Assembly (NCBI GenBank): GCA_900313855.1
Contig: OMSZ01000183.1
Location: forward strand, 1 to 8,119
Direction: 5' to 3'
Length of the DNA stretch: 8,119 nucleotides
Origin: an uncultured Eubacteriales bacterium
GTDB taxonomy: Bacteria > Bacillota > Clostridia > Lachnospirales > Lachnospiraceae
The position numbers were made by a program, and so were the translations under genes. Below are positions 1-6,478 of the stretch, in pieces (within the stretch, counting starts at the first letter, position 1; every line of letters begins with the position of its first letter). The notes below the pieces were generated by a model. The model was not told where the DNA came from. It did no database searches and saw only the letters and a program-made list of their open reading frames with translations.

Positions 1-213
1 AAAGAAATCATTAAATGAATTATATTTCTGTTTCTCACATTTCGAAAGATCAATATTATTTTTTTTAACAAAATGCGGCACAGCCAAACGTGATACGGAG
101 GAGTTTAACAGCCATGCCGCTATGTGAGAAAATCTCGGATTAACTAATATTTTTAGAAATGCCCTTCCCATCATTGTATGATATAATAACCATAATATAT
201 CAAATCTTTTCAT
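1..213 (-). CDS. psd: Phosphatidylserine decarboxylase, N-terminal part (runs off left edge)
   Basis: The first 71 codons are open from an ATG at 213 and continue past the window edge. Psd converts phosphatidylserine to phosphatidylethanolamine at the membrane and matures by self-cleavage at a C-terminal GST-type site, which is not in view. The visible part matches the N-terminus of bacterial Psd: LYHTMMGRAFLKILVNPRFS near residues 10-29 (the family has a YxTxxGRxxLKxL pattern), then a segment with SRLAVPHFVKKNNIDLS, and the family's SFNDFF motif at the edge. The start codon overlaps the stop of the preceding pssA remnant as ATGA, which is the usual sign of translational coupling. Nothing in the visible 71 codons is broken, in contrast to the two genes upstream of it in the operon. 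Family identification is confident; whether the full gene is intact cannot be judged here. Confidence 0.88.
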   Translation of the reverse strand, partial: MKRFDILWLLYHTMMGRAFLKILVNPRFSHIAAWLLNSSVSRLAVPHFVKKNNIDLSKCEKQKYNSFNDFF

Positions 214-722
214 AACACACTCAAACCCGCCTTAAAGATTACTCCGATAAGTTCTGCAAGACCAACAACAATCAGACATACTTTTCCTGCAAGCCCCGGT
301 TTTTTTATCTCAATCGGTGCCAAAAAGCACAAAGACATAACAAGTAATAGCACCGCAAAGCAGAATGAGTTATTTAAAAGTCCTTTCTCATACATCATAT
401 ATTCAACCGGAAGAAGCACTGCTATTACCGTAACAGGTACTCCCAGATATATCTTCACGTCTCCCGGATTACGGCTCTGCCGCTCTTCTTCCAAAACATT
501 AAAATACGCTAGTCTTATTATTGCACAGAGAACATACATTGCACCGATCACGCCTGCCACACGGTTGTGTCCCGATATTCCATAAAGGAACATGGCGGGA
601 AGCACTCCAAAGCTTATAAGATCACTAAGTGAATCAATCTGTATGCCAAATCTTTTTTCTCTTTTGTTTCTCAGCTTTGTAATTATAACCTGCATGAACA
701 ATATCGGCTTTTTTCTTACCAA
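210..722 (-). pseudogene. pssA: CDP-diacylglycerol-serine O-phosphatidyltransferase remnant, 5' truncated
   Basis: PssA makes phosphatidylserine from CDP-diacylglycerol and serine and supplies Psd. The family motif is DGxxAR followed by Gx3Dx3D. Here the second half is clear (FGIQIDSLSDLISFGVLPAM), followed by about four membrane segments and the family's GVPVTVIAVLLPV stretch. The first membrane segment or segments and the DGxxAR half, which binds the CDP-alcohol, are absent. Recognisable PssA sequence starts only around base 680, and upstream of that the DNA encodes the tail of the neighbouring flippase-like gene in another frame. The open frame extends to a TTG at 722, but this is read-through of neighbour sequence, not a real start. 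About 50-60 N-terminal residues are missing compared with the family. It ends in an ATGA overlap with psd. Most likely a non-functional deletion remnant; an assembly error at the junction is the main alternative. Confidence 0.8.
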
Positions 723-1788
723 TCAGATAACCCGCCAGCGTTATTATTCCACATATCAGAACACATATATAAAATGTTATTCCTCTACCTATCATTTCTA
801 TCTTATACGCCATATCGCTACTCATTATCCTTGAATAACCGTCTAACATAAGATAATCGGATATTCCCATTGCTCCGGGAATAGGCACAAAATTATATCC
901 TATCGTTATAAGACATTGTTTTGAAAACAGGCTTGCTGCATTTTTATAATCTCCACCCATAGAAAGATATATAAACATAGGCACTGCAATCTGTTATGCT
1001 CTTTGAAGCAGATTGCTGAAAAAAACTCCAACCATTATTTTATGATTTTGGGAAATCATCTCTGTGCAGGCTTTATAATCATTCTTAGCCTTTTCAAGTA
1101 TTTCTATTATTCTGTTTTTTCTCTTAACAATACCCTTTTCACCAAGCCTGACTACTATCTTATTAATTAGGTCAAACATTTTACTCCCCGTCAGCATGAG
1201 AGATACAAAAAATGCCGCCAATAAAGTAAGTGCCACAAAACCCAGATAAATTACTATCTTCGAAGAACTGCCAAAACTTTTGACAGATGATGAACCGGTA
1301 AATAAAGCAATGATCCCAAGCACAATTATTGCCAATGTGTACATGATCAGATTAACGACAAGGCATGCACCGGCAACTCCTCCCGGTACCCCATCACGAA
1401 TCATAAAGTAAGCGCTCGCCGGCTGTCCCCCCGAAGCAGACGGAGTAATCGCTGAAAAATAAATGTCGGATGTGCTGTATATAAGACATTTCATTCTGCC
1501 CCTGTTGTATCCTGCGCTTCTAAGCAGAAGCCGCAGAGCAAGACCTTCCATGCCAACATACAAGGCTGAAGCTAATACACTCAAAATCAGCCAACCCTTA
1601 TTAGCACTTAAAATAGTATTATAGAGTACATTTATTGAAATATTCCCACTCTTTTTTATAACAAGACGTATAGTGGCGACAGCAAGCAATAAAGATACAA
1701 CCATCCATATATTGTTTTTATTACCATCTATGGATATACGAGAATAATTCTTTTTGATAGTAATATCCTGCTGTTTATATTCATTCAT
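634..1788 (-). pseudogene. Flippase-like membrane protein (UPF0104/TIGR00374, MprF transmembrane-domain type), interrupted by in-frame TAA
   Basis: Read from the ATG at 1788, the frame runs 264 codons, meets TAA at 994-996, then continues in the same frame for 119 more codons to TGA at 634-636. Both parts belong to one family: before the stop there are several membrane segments and the signature TPSASGGQPASAYFM (residues 115-129); after it come VPIPGAMGISD (about 302-312) and final membrane segments ending at GKKK (about 360). The stop falls inside a conserved membrane stretch (SNLLQRA-stop-QIAVPMFIYL), so a single point mutation of a sense codon such as TCA or TTA explains it. The roughly 384-residue total is slightly more than the family needs because the last 20 or so residues are out-of-frame pssA sequence. 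Members are thought to move lipids or lipid-linked sugars across the membrane, or resemble the flippase half of MprF. A TTG at 1803 is also open, but the ATG is preferred. The gene heads the operon with pssA and psd. Confidence 0.82.
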
Positions 1789-1831
1789 CCTTTTATTTCC
1801 CAATTCTTATACAAAAAATATTTATTAAGTC

Positions 1832-1892
1832 ATTATATGTATATAATGGTTTTCTTAAGATTACCCTTAAGATATTTCTTAAAATTCCTTAA
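1832..1892 (-). promoter_or_regulatory. Promoter with four TTAAG direct repeats upstream of the phospholipid operon
   Basis: On the minus strand TTAAG or a close variant occurs four times (plus-strand CTTAA at 1888, 1878, 1866 and 1854), spaced 10, 12 and 12 bases, roughly one helical turn each. The last copy overlaps the place of a -35 box (TCTTAA, 1860-1855), 17 bases before a perfect TATAAT at 1837-1832. The -10 lies in an 18-base palindrome at 1831-1848 with arms CATTATAT and ATATAATG. The predicted transcript start is near 1826, about 38 bases before the ATG at 1788. A poor -35 with helically phased direct repeats is the usual layout of a promoter activated by an OmpR/PhoB-type response regulator. 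The array is visible in the sequence; the regulator is inference. Confidence 0.5.
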
Positions 1893-1956
1893 TTTTATCA
1901 TCAATCTGCTCTTTCATGGATGCTCTATCCATATATAATTATTGTAAAAAAGCTGC

Positions 1957-2010
1957 AAAAAACCAGACTCTATTCAGATAACAACTAATTTCTGATATAA
2001 AGTCTGGTTT
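1957..2010 (-). terminator. Rho-independent terminator of the SLC13-type transporter gene
   Basis: The arms AAACCAGACT (2010-2001 on the minus strand) and AGTCTGGTTT (1969-1960) form a perfect 10-base stem. The stem encloses 31 bases that contain a smaller TCAGA/TCTGA stem. On the minus strand a run of six T follows (1962-1957) and a second T run at 1951-1946. It sits about 50 bases behind the transporter stop codon and separates that gene from the downstream operon promoter. Confidence 0.72.
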
Positions 2011-2059
2011 AATAACTATATTAAGTCTGAATACACTTACGGATGTTTCATCAATTACT

Positions 2060-3175
2060 TTATCCTATCATAACAAGGAACAAAGACAAAATTGCAAGAA
2101 ATACAACATTTACCATAGTGAAAGCAAGAAGATAATGCTCGCCTTCTGTTTTAATTGTGTTAAAGAATTTGTAAGTAATCAGACTTGCCATACTTGCAAT
2201 AAGAGTTCCAAGTCCGCCGAGATTTGAGCCTATAACAAGAGCTTTTCCGTTCTTTGTAAATGTCGAAAGCAACATCGCTGCCGGAACATTACTTATAATC
2301 TGCGATGACAAAATAGCCGCCAACGTTGTATTCTTATCAACAATTACCGAAAGGTATGAGTATATAAAATCAATTCTTCCCAAGTTTCCAATAAGAATAA
2401 AGAAGAAAACAAATGTAAGCAACAGACCATAATCTACATTTTTAAATGCTTTTCTGTCAAAGATAAGTATAACTACCGAAACTATACCGAGCATAAAAGG
2501 TGCAGGTATTATATCTGATACTGCAAGTACACAAACACCAAAAAGTGCCATGTATACGATAAACGGAATCTTTTCCGGTGCATCCACGTCCTTGGACACA
2601 GCTGTATCAAGAGTTTTATCTGTTATATTGAGAATGATAACGCTTATCACTAAGAGAATAAGCGATACTGCACTGTACGGAATCATTTGCTTAATAAAGC
2701 TACCCAGCTTCATATGGTAAAGTGAATACAAGTAAAGATTCTGCGGATTTCCGATTGGAGTAAGCATACTTCCCAAATTGGCAGATACCGTCATCAAAAT
2801 AAGTGTATACATAGTTCTTCGTTTGTCCTTGTATTTTTTTAGAACATTAATAGCAAACGGAACGAGTGTTACCAAAGTAACATCGTTAGTAAGAAGCATG
2901 CTCATAAAAAAAGCAAGCACAACAAGTAAAAGTGAGATATTCCTTTCGGAATGGATTCTCCCCAGAAGTTTTGAGGTAAGATAATCAAATGTACCGATTC
3001 TGATTAATGCACTTACGACCAGCATAAGTGAAAAAAGAATTGCAAGGACTCTGAAATTAATATAGCCCTGATATTTACTATCCGGCACAACTATAAAACA
3101 CGAAACAGCTGCAAGTATACCGGACACAAAAAGAATAGTATCGTTTTTAAATGAATTAATCAATTTTGCTTTCAT
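2060..3175 (-). CDS. SLC13/CitMHS-type (ion transporter superfamily) anion permease
   Basis: A 371-residue, very hydrophobic inner-membrane protein with about ten to eleven predicted membrane segments. It shows the inverted-repeat signature of the ion transporter superfamily (PF03600, ArsB/CitMHS/SLC13): TNDVTLVTLVP at residues 96-106, TPIGNPQNLYL at 139-149, SSQIISNVPAA at 290-300 and GSNLGGLGTLIAS at 316-328. Members carry anions such as citrate, dicarboxylates, sulfate or arsenite; the substrate cannot be read from this sequence, and no catabolic or arsenic genes lie nearby. The frame is open up to a TTG at 3223, but a consensus promoter at 3213-3241 puts the transcript start near 3206, so the ATG at 3175 is the realistic start. 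It has only a weak Shine-Dalgarno (GAAAG or GGAA). At 371 residues it is on the short side for the family (often 400 or more), yet both half-domains are complete. It appears to be a single-gene unit with its own promoter and terminator. Confidence 0.85.
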   Translation of the reverse strand: MKAKLINSFKNDTILFVSGILAAVSCFIVVPDSKYQGYINFRVLAILFSLMLVVSALIRIGTFDYLTSKLLGRIHSERNISLLLVVLAFFMSMLLTNDVTLVTLVPFAINVLKKYKDKRRTMYTLILMTVSANLGSMLTPIGNPQNLYLYSLYHMKLGSFIKQMIPYSAVSLILLVISVIILNITDKTLDTAVSKDVDAPEKIPFIVYMALFGVCVLAVSDIIPAPFMLGIVSVVILIFDRKAFKNVDYGLLLTFVFFFILIGNLGRIDFIYSYLSVIVDKNTTLAAILSSQIISNVPAAMLLSTFTKNGKALVIGSNLGGLGTLIASMASLITYKFFNTIKTEGEHYLLAFTMVNVVFLAILSLFLVMIG

Positions 3176-3212
3176 TTCCAATTCGCTTTCTGTTTCAATT
3201 TTCCAAGAGCAA

Positions 3213-3241
3213 ATTATATTCAATCACTAATTCATTGTCAA
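3213..3241 (-). promoter_or_regulatory. Perfect sigma-A consensus promoter for the transporter gene
   Basis: On the minus strand TTGACA (3241-3236) and TATAAT (3218-3213) are separated by exactly 17 bases, matching the consensus at all 12 positions. The expected start of transcription is near 3206, giving a leader of about 30 bases before the ATG at 3175. It excludes the TTG at 3223 as a translation start, because that codon lies between the two promoter boxes. Confidence 0.85.
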
Positions 3242-3321
3242 GTTGTGTCATTTTATAAACTGTTTTTTACTGAAAGTCTAGATTTTCAAAAACCCTCAGT
3301 TTTCTTTTCATATTTCTGTTC

Positions 3322-4404
3322 TTACCGGCTTTCTCTTCTCTTTTTTCTTCTCACACGATTAATGTGTCTTTCAAAGTCACCATTTCTGATTAATTCTGCA
3401 ATCAGAAGTTGTTCATATGTTGGTACGGTACATGAGTAAAAACCAAGCTTATCATCAAACCTTTGAACCAGCTGTTTTGGCAACACCATATATCCTACTC
3501 TAAGTGATCCCGAAATAGTTTTCGAAAAAGTATTCATATAAATTACATTATCATGATCAGATAGTGCAAACATGGTATCTTCAGGCTTTCTGGAGACAGA
3601 GAATTCGGACTCAAAGTCGTCTTCTATTATGTAACGATCCGCTTGTTTTGCCCATCTAATATACTCATGTTTCTTTGACGCTGTTGCAGTAATACCTGAC
3701 GGAAAACTTCTATAAGGTGACACATGCAAAATATCCGCATTTGTTGAAGTTAATGCATCACTCTCTATTCCACTCTCCCCTAACGGCAGTTTTTCAACAT
3801 AAACGCCTGCCGCTTTATATACCCTTTCTATTTTTTCATAGGACGGATCCTCCAATGCAAAAACAGTATCATTTTCAAAAAGACCTACAATCAAATTATA
3901 TAAATATTCTGCACCAGATCCTACAATAATCTGTTCAATATCCGCGTAAACACTTCGATTACGTCCCAGATATTTTCGTATTTCGTCCCGCAGTTCGACA
4001 CATCCTTTATTCGGCGATTTTTCAAAAACCTGTTCTTCATAATCAGTCAATATCCGCCTCATAGTCTTAGCTAACACAGAAAAAGGAAATGATAACTCCG
4101 TCATCATAAATCCCTGATGAGCGTATGGGAGCATTTCTTTTTCTGAACGTACAAAGCCATCATCTTCGCGAAAGGAAACGAAATATCCGCTCCGTTCTCT
4201 TGATTCTACATATCCTTCATCGCATAACAACTCGTATGCATGCTTAACGGTAATAATACTGACTTTCATTTCTTCAGCCATAACTCTTTTTGAAGGAAGC
4301 CTGTGACCATACGGATATATTCCATTAACAATATCATTTTTTAAGTGGTCATATAACTGAATATATAGGGGATTTGAATTATTGTTTGTGATTGATTTCT
4401 TCAT
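3322..4404 (-). CDS. pdxR: MocR/PdxR-family GntR-type regulator of vitamin B6 synthesis, C-terminally short
   Basis: This is a 360-residue cytoplasmic DNA-binding protein. Residues 10-78 form a GntR winged helix ([39 protein letters not shown]). From about residue 95 on it has a fold type I aminotransferase-like domain with the PLP-binding parts: [10 protein letters not shown] (161-170), a PYRSFPSG loop (230-237), EDDFESEF (261-268) with the pyridine-contacting Asp, and [15 protein letters not shown] (292-306) with Schiff-base Lys295. It is divergent from pdxS and pdxT, the usual position of PdxR, which senses PLP and controls pdxST. MocR proteins are normally about 460-480 residues with some 165 after the lysine; here only 65 remain, ending in [14 protein letters not shown]. 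No continuation was found in the other frames downstream. The small domain and its substrate-carboxylate Arg are therefore missing, so this is either a short functional variant or a truncation. Only a distant Shine-Dalgarno (AGGAG, 16 bases away) precedes the ATG at 4404. Confidence 0.85.
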   Translation of the reverse strand: MKKSITNNNSNPLYIQLYDHLKNDIVNGIYPYGHRLPSKRVMAEEMKVSIITVKHAYELLCDEGYVESRERSGYFVSFREDDGFVRSEKEMLPYAHQGFMMTELSFPFSVLAKTMRRILTDYEEQVFEKSPNKGCVELRDEIRKYLGRNRSVYADIEQIIVGSGAEYLYNLIVGLFENDTVFALEDPSYEKIERVYKAAGVYVEKLPLGESGIESDALTSTNADILHVSPYRSFPSGITATASKKHEYIRWAKQADRYIIEDDFESEFSVSRKPEDTMFALSDHDNVIYMNTFSKTISGSLRVGYMVLPKQLVQRFDDKLGFYSCTVPTYEQLLIAELIRNGDFERHINRVRRKKRRESR

Positions 4405-4428
4405 CTGGTTATATAATATTCTCCTGTT

Positions 4429-4464
4429 TTGGATATTTTAATATATCCAATTCTACTATAGAAT
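4429..4464. promoter_or_regulatory. Two abutting palindromes in the pdxR-pdxS intergenic region (candidate operator and promoter)
   Basis: The 89-base gap between the divergent genes holds a perfect inverted repeat with arms TTGGATAT and ATATCCAA around 6 bases (4429-4450). It is followed directly by a second one with arms ATTCTA and TAGAAT around 3 bases (4450-4464). A weak -10 for pdxS (TACTAT at 4454-4459) lies inside the second palindrome and a poor -35 (TTGGAT at 4429-4434, spacing 19) inside the first. A weak promoter overlapped by symmetrical sites fits control by the divergent regulator. The repeats are seen directly; their use as PdxR sites is inference, since several known PdxR sites are direct repeats. 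Confidence 0.5.
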
Positions 4465-4493
4465 ACCCAAAAAAACAAGGGAGGATTATCACT

Positions 4494-5369
4494 ATGTCAG
4501 ATAACCGATATGAATTGAACAAAAATCTCGCACAAATGTTAAAGGGTGGCGTCATTATGGATGTTACAACACCGGAGCAGGCAAAAATTGCTGAAAGTGC
4601 AGGTGCATGCGCTGTTATGGCGTTGGAACGCATTCCTGCAGATATACGAGCTGCAGGCGGAGTATCGCGTATGAGTGACCCTGCTATGATAAATGGAATC
4701 CAGGAAGCAGTATCCATACCCGTCATGGCAAAATGTAGAATAGGTCACTTTGCAGAAGCGCAGATTCTTCAAGCAATCGAAATTGACTATATCGACGAAT
4801 CGGAAGTCCTTTCGCCGGCAGATGACCTATATCATATAAACAAACGCGACTTTGAGGTTCCATTTGTCTGCGGAGCAAGAGATCTTGGTGAGGCACTTAG
4901 AAGAATAAATGAAGGAGCTTCAATGATAAGAACAAAAGGAGAACCGGGCACAGGAGATATTGTTCAGGCAGTTCGCCACATGAGACGCATGCAATCAGAA
5001 ATCTCACGTGTGGCATCAATGCGAGAAGATGAATTATTTGAGGCAGCCAAAGAATACAGAGTACCATTTGAACTAATACAATTTGTTCATAACAACAAAA
5101 AATTACCTGTAGTTAATTTTGCAGCCGGAGGTGTAGCCACACCTGCAGACGCCGCACTTATGATGCAACTCGGTGCAGAAGGCGTATTTGTCGGTTCAGG
5201 AATATTCAAATCCGGTGATCCCGAAAAACGTGCCGCTGCAATCGTAAAAGCAGTCACAAACTATAACGACTCTGCCCTTCTTGCAGATTTATCGAAAAAT
5301 CTTGGAGAAGCTATGGTCGGAATTAATGAAAACGAAATACAGCTGATCATGGAAGAAAGGGGAAAATAA
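4494..5369 (+). CDS. pdxS: Pyridoxal 5'-phosphate synthase lyase subunit PdxS
   Basis: PdxS makes PLP from ribose 5-phosphate (or ribulose 5-phosphate), glyceraldehyde 3-phosphate and ammonia delivered by PdxT. It is a cytoplasmic (beta/alpha)8 barrel that assembles as 12 copies with 12 PdxT. The 291-residue length is standard. The catalytic residues are visible: Asp23 in MDVT, Lys80 in VMAKCRIGH and Lys148 in [10 protein letters not shown], equivalent to the two active lysines of Bacillus PdxS (81 and 149). Further conserved stretches are [18 protein letters not shown] (46-63), [20 protein letters not shown] (208-227) and [14 protein letters not shown] (234-247). The ATG at 4494 is chosen because AGGGAGG at 4478-4484 stands 9 bases before it. 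The frame extends upstream to 4392, but that part covers the promoter region and resembles nothing. pdxT follows after one base, so the two are surely co-transcribed. Confidence 0.97.
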   Translation: MSDNRYELNKNLAQMLKGGVIMDVTTPEQAKIAESAGACAVMALERIPADIRAAGGVSRMSDPAMINGIQEAVSIPVMAKCRIGHFAEAQILQAIEIDYIDESEVLSPADDLYHINKRDFEVPFVCGARDLGEALRRINEGASMIRTKGEPGTGDIVQAVRHMRRMQSEISRVASMREDELFEAAKEYRVPFELIQFVHNNKKLPVVNFAAGGVATPADAALMMQLGAEGVFVGSGIFKSGDPEKRAAAIVKAVTNYNDSALLADLSKNLGEAMVGINENEIQLIMEERGK

Positions 5370-5370
5370 T

Positions 5371-5931
5371 ATGAGAATCGGTATACTTGCCGTTCAAGGA
5401 GCCTTCGAAGAACATCAGTCTGTTTTACAGTCACTAGGTGCAGAAACTATTCTCCTAAGACAGAAATCAGATATAAAAGATTTGGACGGTTTGGTTCTTC
5501 CCGGTGGAGAAAGTACGGTACAAGGTAAACTCTTGCAGGATCTGGACATGCTTAAGCCGTTGAAAGATTTGATAAATAACGGCATACCTGTTCTTGCCAC
5601 ATGCGCAGGGTTGATTCTTTTGGCCGAGAAAATCAGTAATGATGATAATACGTGGTTCGGAACTCTTCCTGTTCTTGTAAAACGAAACGCCTACGGAAGA
5701 CAACTCGGAAGTTTTTATCACAAAGGTGATGTTGGAAACATATCAGACTTCAACATGACATTTATACGAGCGCCATATATTGTTTCAGCCTCAGATAACA
5801 CCCGGGTTCTTGCAACTGTCAATAATCATATAGTAGGTGTACAGTACAAAAATCAGATTGGGCTTGCGTTCCATCCGGAACTTGAAAAAGACAAACGTAT
5901 TCATCGGTATTTTTTGAGTACAATTAAATAA
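5371..5931 (+). CDS. pdxT: Pyridoxal 5'-phosphate synthase glutaminase subunit PdxT
   Basis: PdxT hydrolyses glutamine and channels the ammonia to PdxS. It is a class I glutamine amidotransferase of 186 residues, the normal length. Visible motifs: GILAVQGAFEEH (4-15), LVLPGGEST (41-49, oxyanion strand), LATCAGLILLA (75-85) with nucleophile Cys78, RNAYGRQLGSF (105-115), FIRAPYI (131-137), and GLAFHPEL (164-171) with His168 and Glu170 completing the triad. The ATG lies one base behind the pdxS stop, so translation is probably coupled; the end of pdxS provides the GGAAAGGGGA-type ribosome site. No damage is seen. A long hairpin follows at 5943-5990. Confidence 0.97.
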   Translation: MRIGILAVQGAFEEHQSVLQSLGAETILLRQKSDIKDLDGLVLPGGESTVQGKLLQDLDMLKPLKDLINNGIPVLATCAGLILLAEKISNDDNTWFGTLPVLVKRNAYGRQLGSFYHKGDVGNISDFNMTFIRAPYIVSASDNTRVLATVNNHIVGVQYKNQIGLAFHPELEKDKRIHRYFLSTIK

Positions 5932-5942
5932 TTAAGATCTAT

Positions 5943-5990
5943 TAAATGATTCTCTTTAAATAAGCCTAATTATTTGAAGGGAATCATTTA
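5943..5990 (+). terminator. Long hairpin behind pdxT, probable terminator of pdxST
   Basis: The 5' arm (5943-5963) and 3' arm (5970-5990) can pair over 21 bases around a 6-base loop GCCTAA. Two positions are U-G wobbles if read as plus-strand RNA (5953 with 5980, 5957 with 5976) but A-C mismatches on the minus strand, so the structure favours the plus-strand transcript. The T-tract behind it is poor (GTTTATTTTC about 6 bases later), so it may work as a weak terminator or as a 3' stabilising hairpin. It also lies between converging genes and may serve the minus-strand regulator gene in part. Confidence 0.6.
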
Positions 5991-6080
5991 CCCACTGTTT
6001 ATTTTCTAATTCATAAGCCTTATGATAACCGCACAAAATACCTGCAAAAGACATATCATCTAAGAACAATTCCTCACTTC

Positions 6081-6476
6081 CTAATGTGGCAATCCGAACA
6101 TAATCGCATATACCGCAAAAGATATTACATCAATCAGAACAATAACTGCCACAACAATCCCCGCAATCTTTAGACCCTTTCTTGCTTTTGCCTTATTATC
6201 ATCGGTCAACACGTGTTCTTTAATATCGCTGTAAAACTCTGACTTTACAACCTGTTCCGATACATCCGACTGTTTTGGTGTTTCTCCCTTTACGAGTTCA
6301 TCTAATGAAATTTCGAACAAATCACTGATTGCTATTAACTTTTCCATATCAGGAGCAGATTCACCTACTTCCCATTTTGAAACTGTCTGTCTTGAAACAT
6401 TTAAACGACTTGCCAGTTCCTCTTGTGAGAATCCTTTTTGTTTTCGTAATTCATACAACTTATTATTAAACTCCAT
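6081..6476 (-). CDS. XRE-family transcriptional regulator with C-terminal membrane anchor
   Basis: A 131-residue protein. Residues 7-61 form a Cro/C1-type helix-turn-helix (LYELRKQKGFSQEELASRL, then SRQTVSKWEVGESAPDMEKL), with the recognition helix around 28-38. A polar linker of about 40 residues follows, rich in Lys, Glu and Asp. Then comes a basic patch (KAKARKGLK, 95-103) and one strongly hydrophobic segment (about 104-127), ending in a 4-residue tail. The layout predicts a regulator held at the membrane with the DNA-binding part in the cytoplasm. It lies directly behind the CPBP protease gene: that gene's stop (TGA 6481-6479) overlaps an in-frame GTG at 6482. The ATG at 6476 is preferred because AGGTG stands 5 bases before it, whereas the GTG is too close to the purine-rich run. 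DNA target and signal are unknown. Confidence 0.85.
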   Translation of the reverse strand: MEFNNKLYELRKQKGFSQEELASRLNVSRQTVSKWEVGESAPDMEKLIAISDLFEISLDELVKGETPKQSDVSEQVVKSEFYSDIKEHVLTDDNKAKARKGLKIAGIVVAVIVLIDVISFAVYAIMFGLPH

Positions 6477-6478
6477 AT

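Noticed and set aside
592..834. Open frame on the plus strand opposite the end of the flippase-like gene
   Set aside because: It has no ribosome site or family resemblance and lies opposite clearly recognisable membrane-protein coding sequence.
1879..1917. Tiny minus-strand frame of 12 codons (MKEQIDDKIKEF) upstream of the phospholipid operon
   Set aside because: No convincing Shine-Dalgarno, and it lies upstream of the predicted promoter and overlaps the TTAAG array, so a leader peptide is unlikely. It might be chance or the end of a lost gene.
1916..1932. Hairpin ATGGAT-GCTCT-ATCCAT upstream of the TTAAG array
   Set aside because: Only six base pairs, no T run on either strand and no partner site; could not be given a role.
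3176..3223. N-terminal extension of the transporter from a TTG
   Set aside because: The TTG lies inside the consensus promoter, upstream of the expected transcript start.
3255..3320. Possible terminator behind the pdxR-type gene
   Set aside because: Only 5-base stems (TGAAA/TTTCA, ACTGA/TCAGT) and no T run on the minus strand where it would be needed.
4392..4493. 34-codon upstream extension of pdxS
   Set aside because: It covers the divergent promoter and palindromes, lacks resemblance to PdxS, and the strong Shine-Dalgarno at 4478-4484 serves the ATG at 4494.
4409..4772. Minus-strand frames opposite pdxS
   Set aside because: They are mirror frames of a highly conserved gene with no motifs or ribosome sites.
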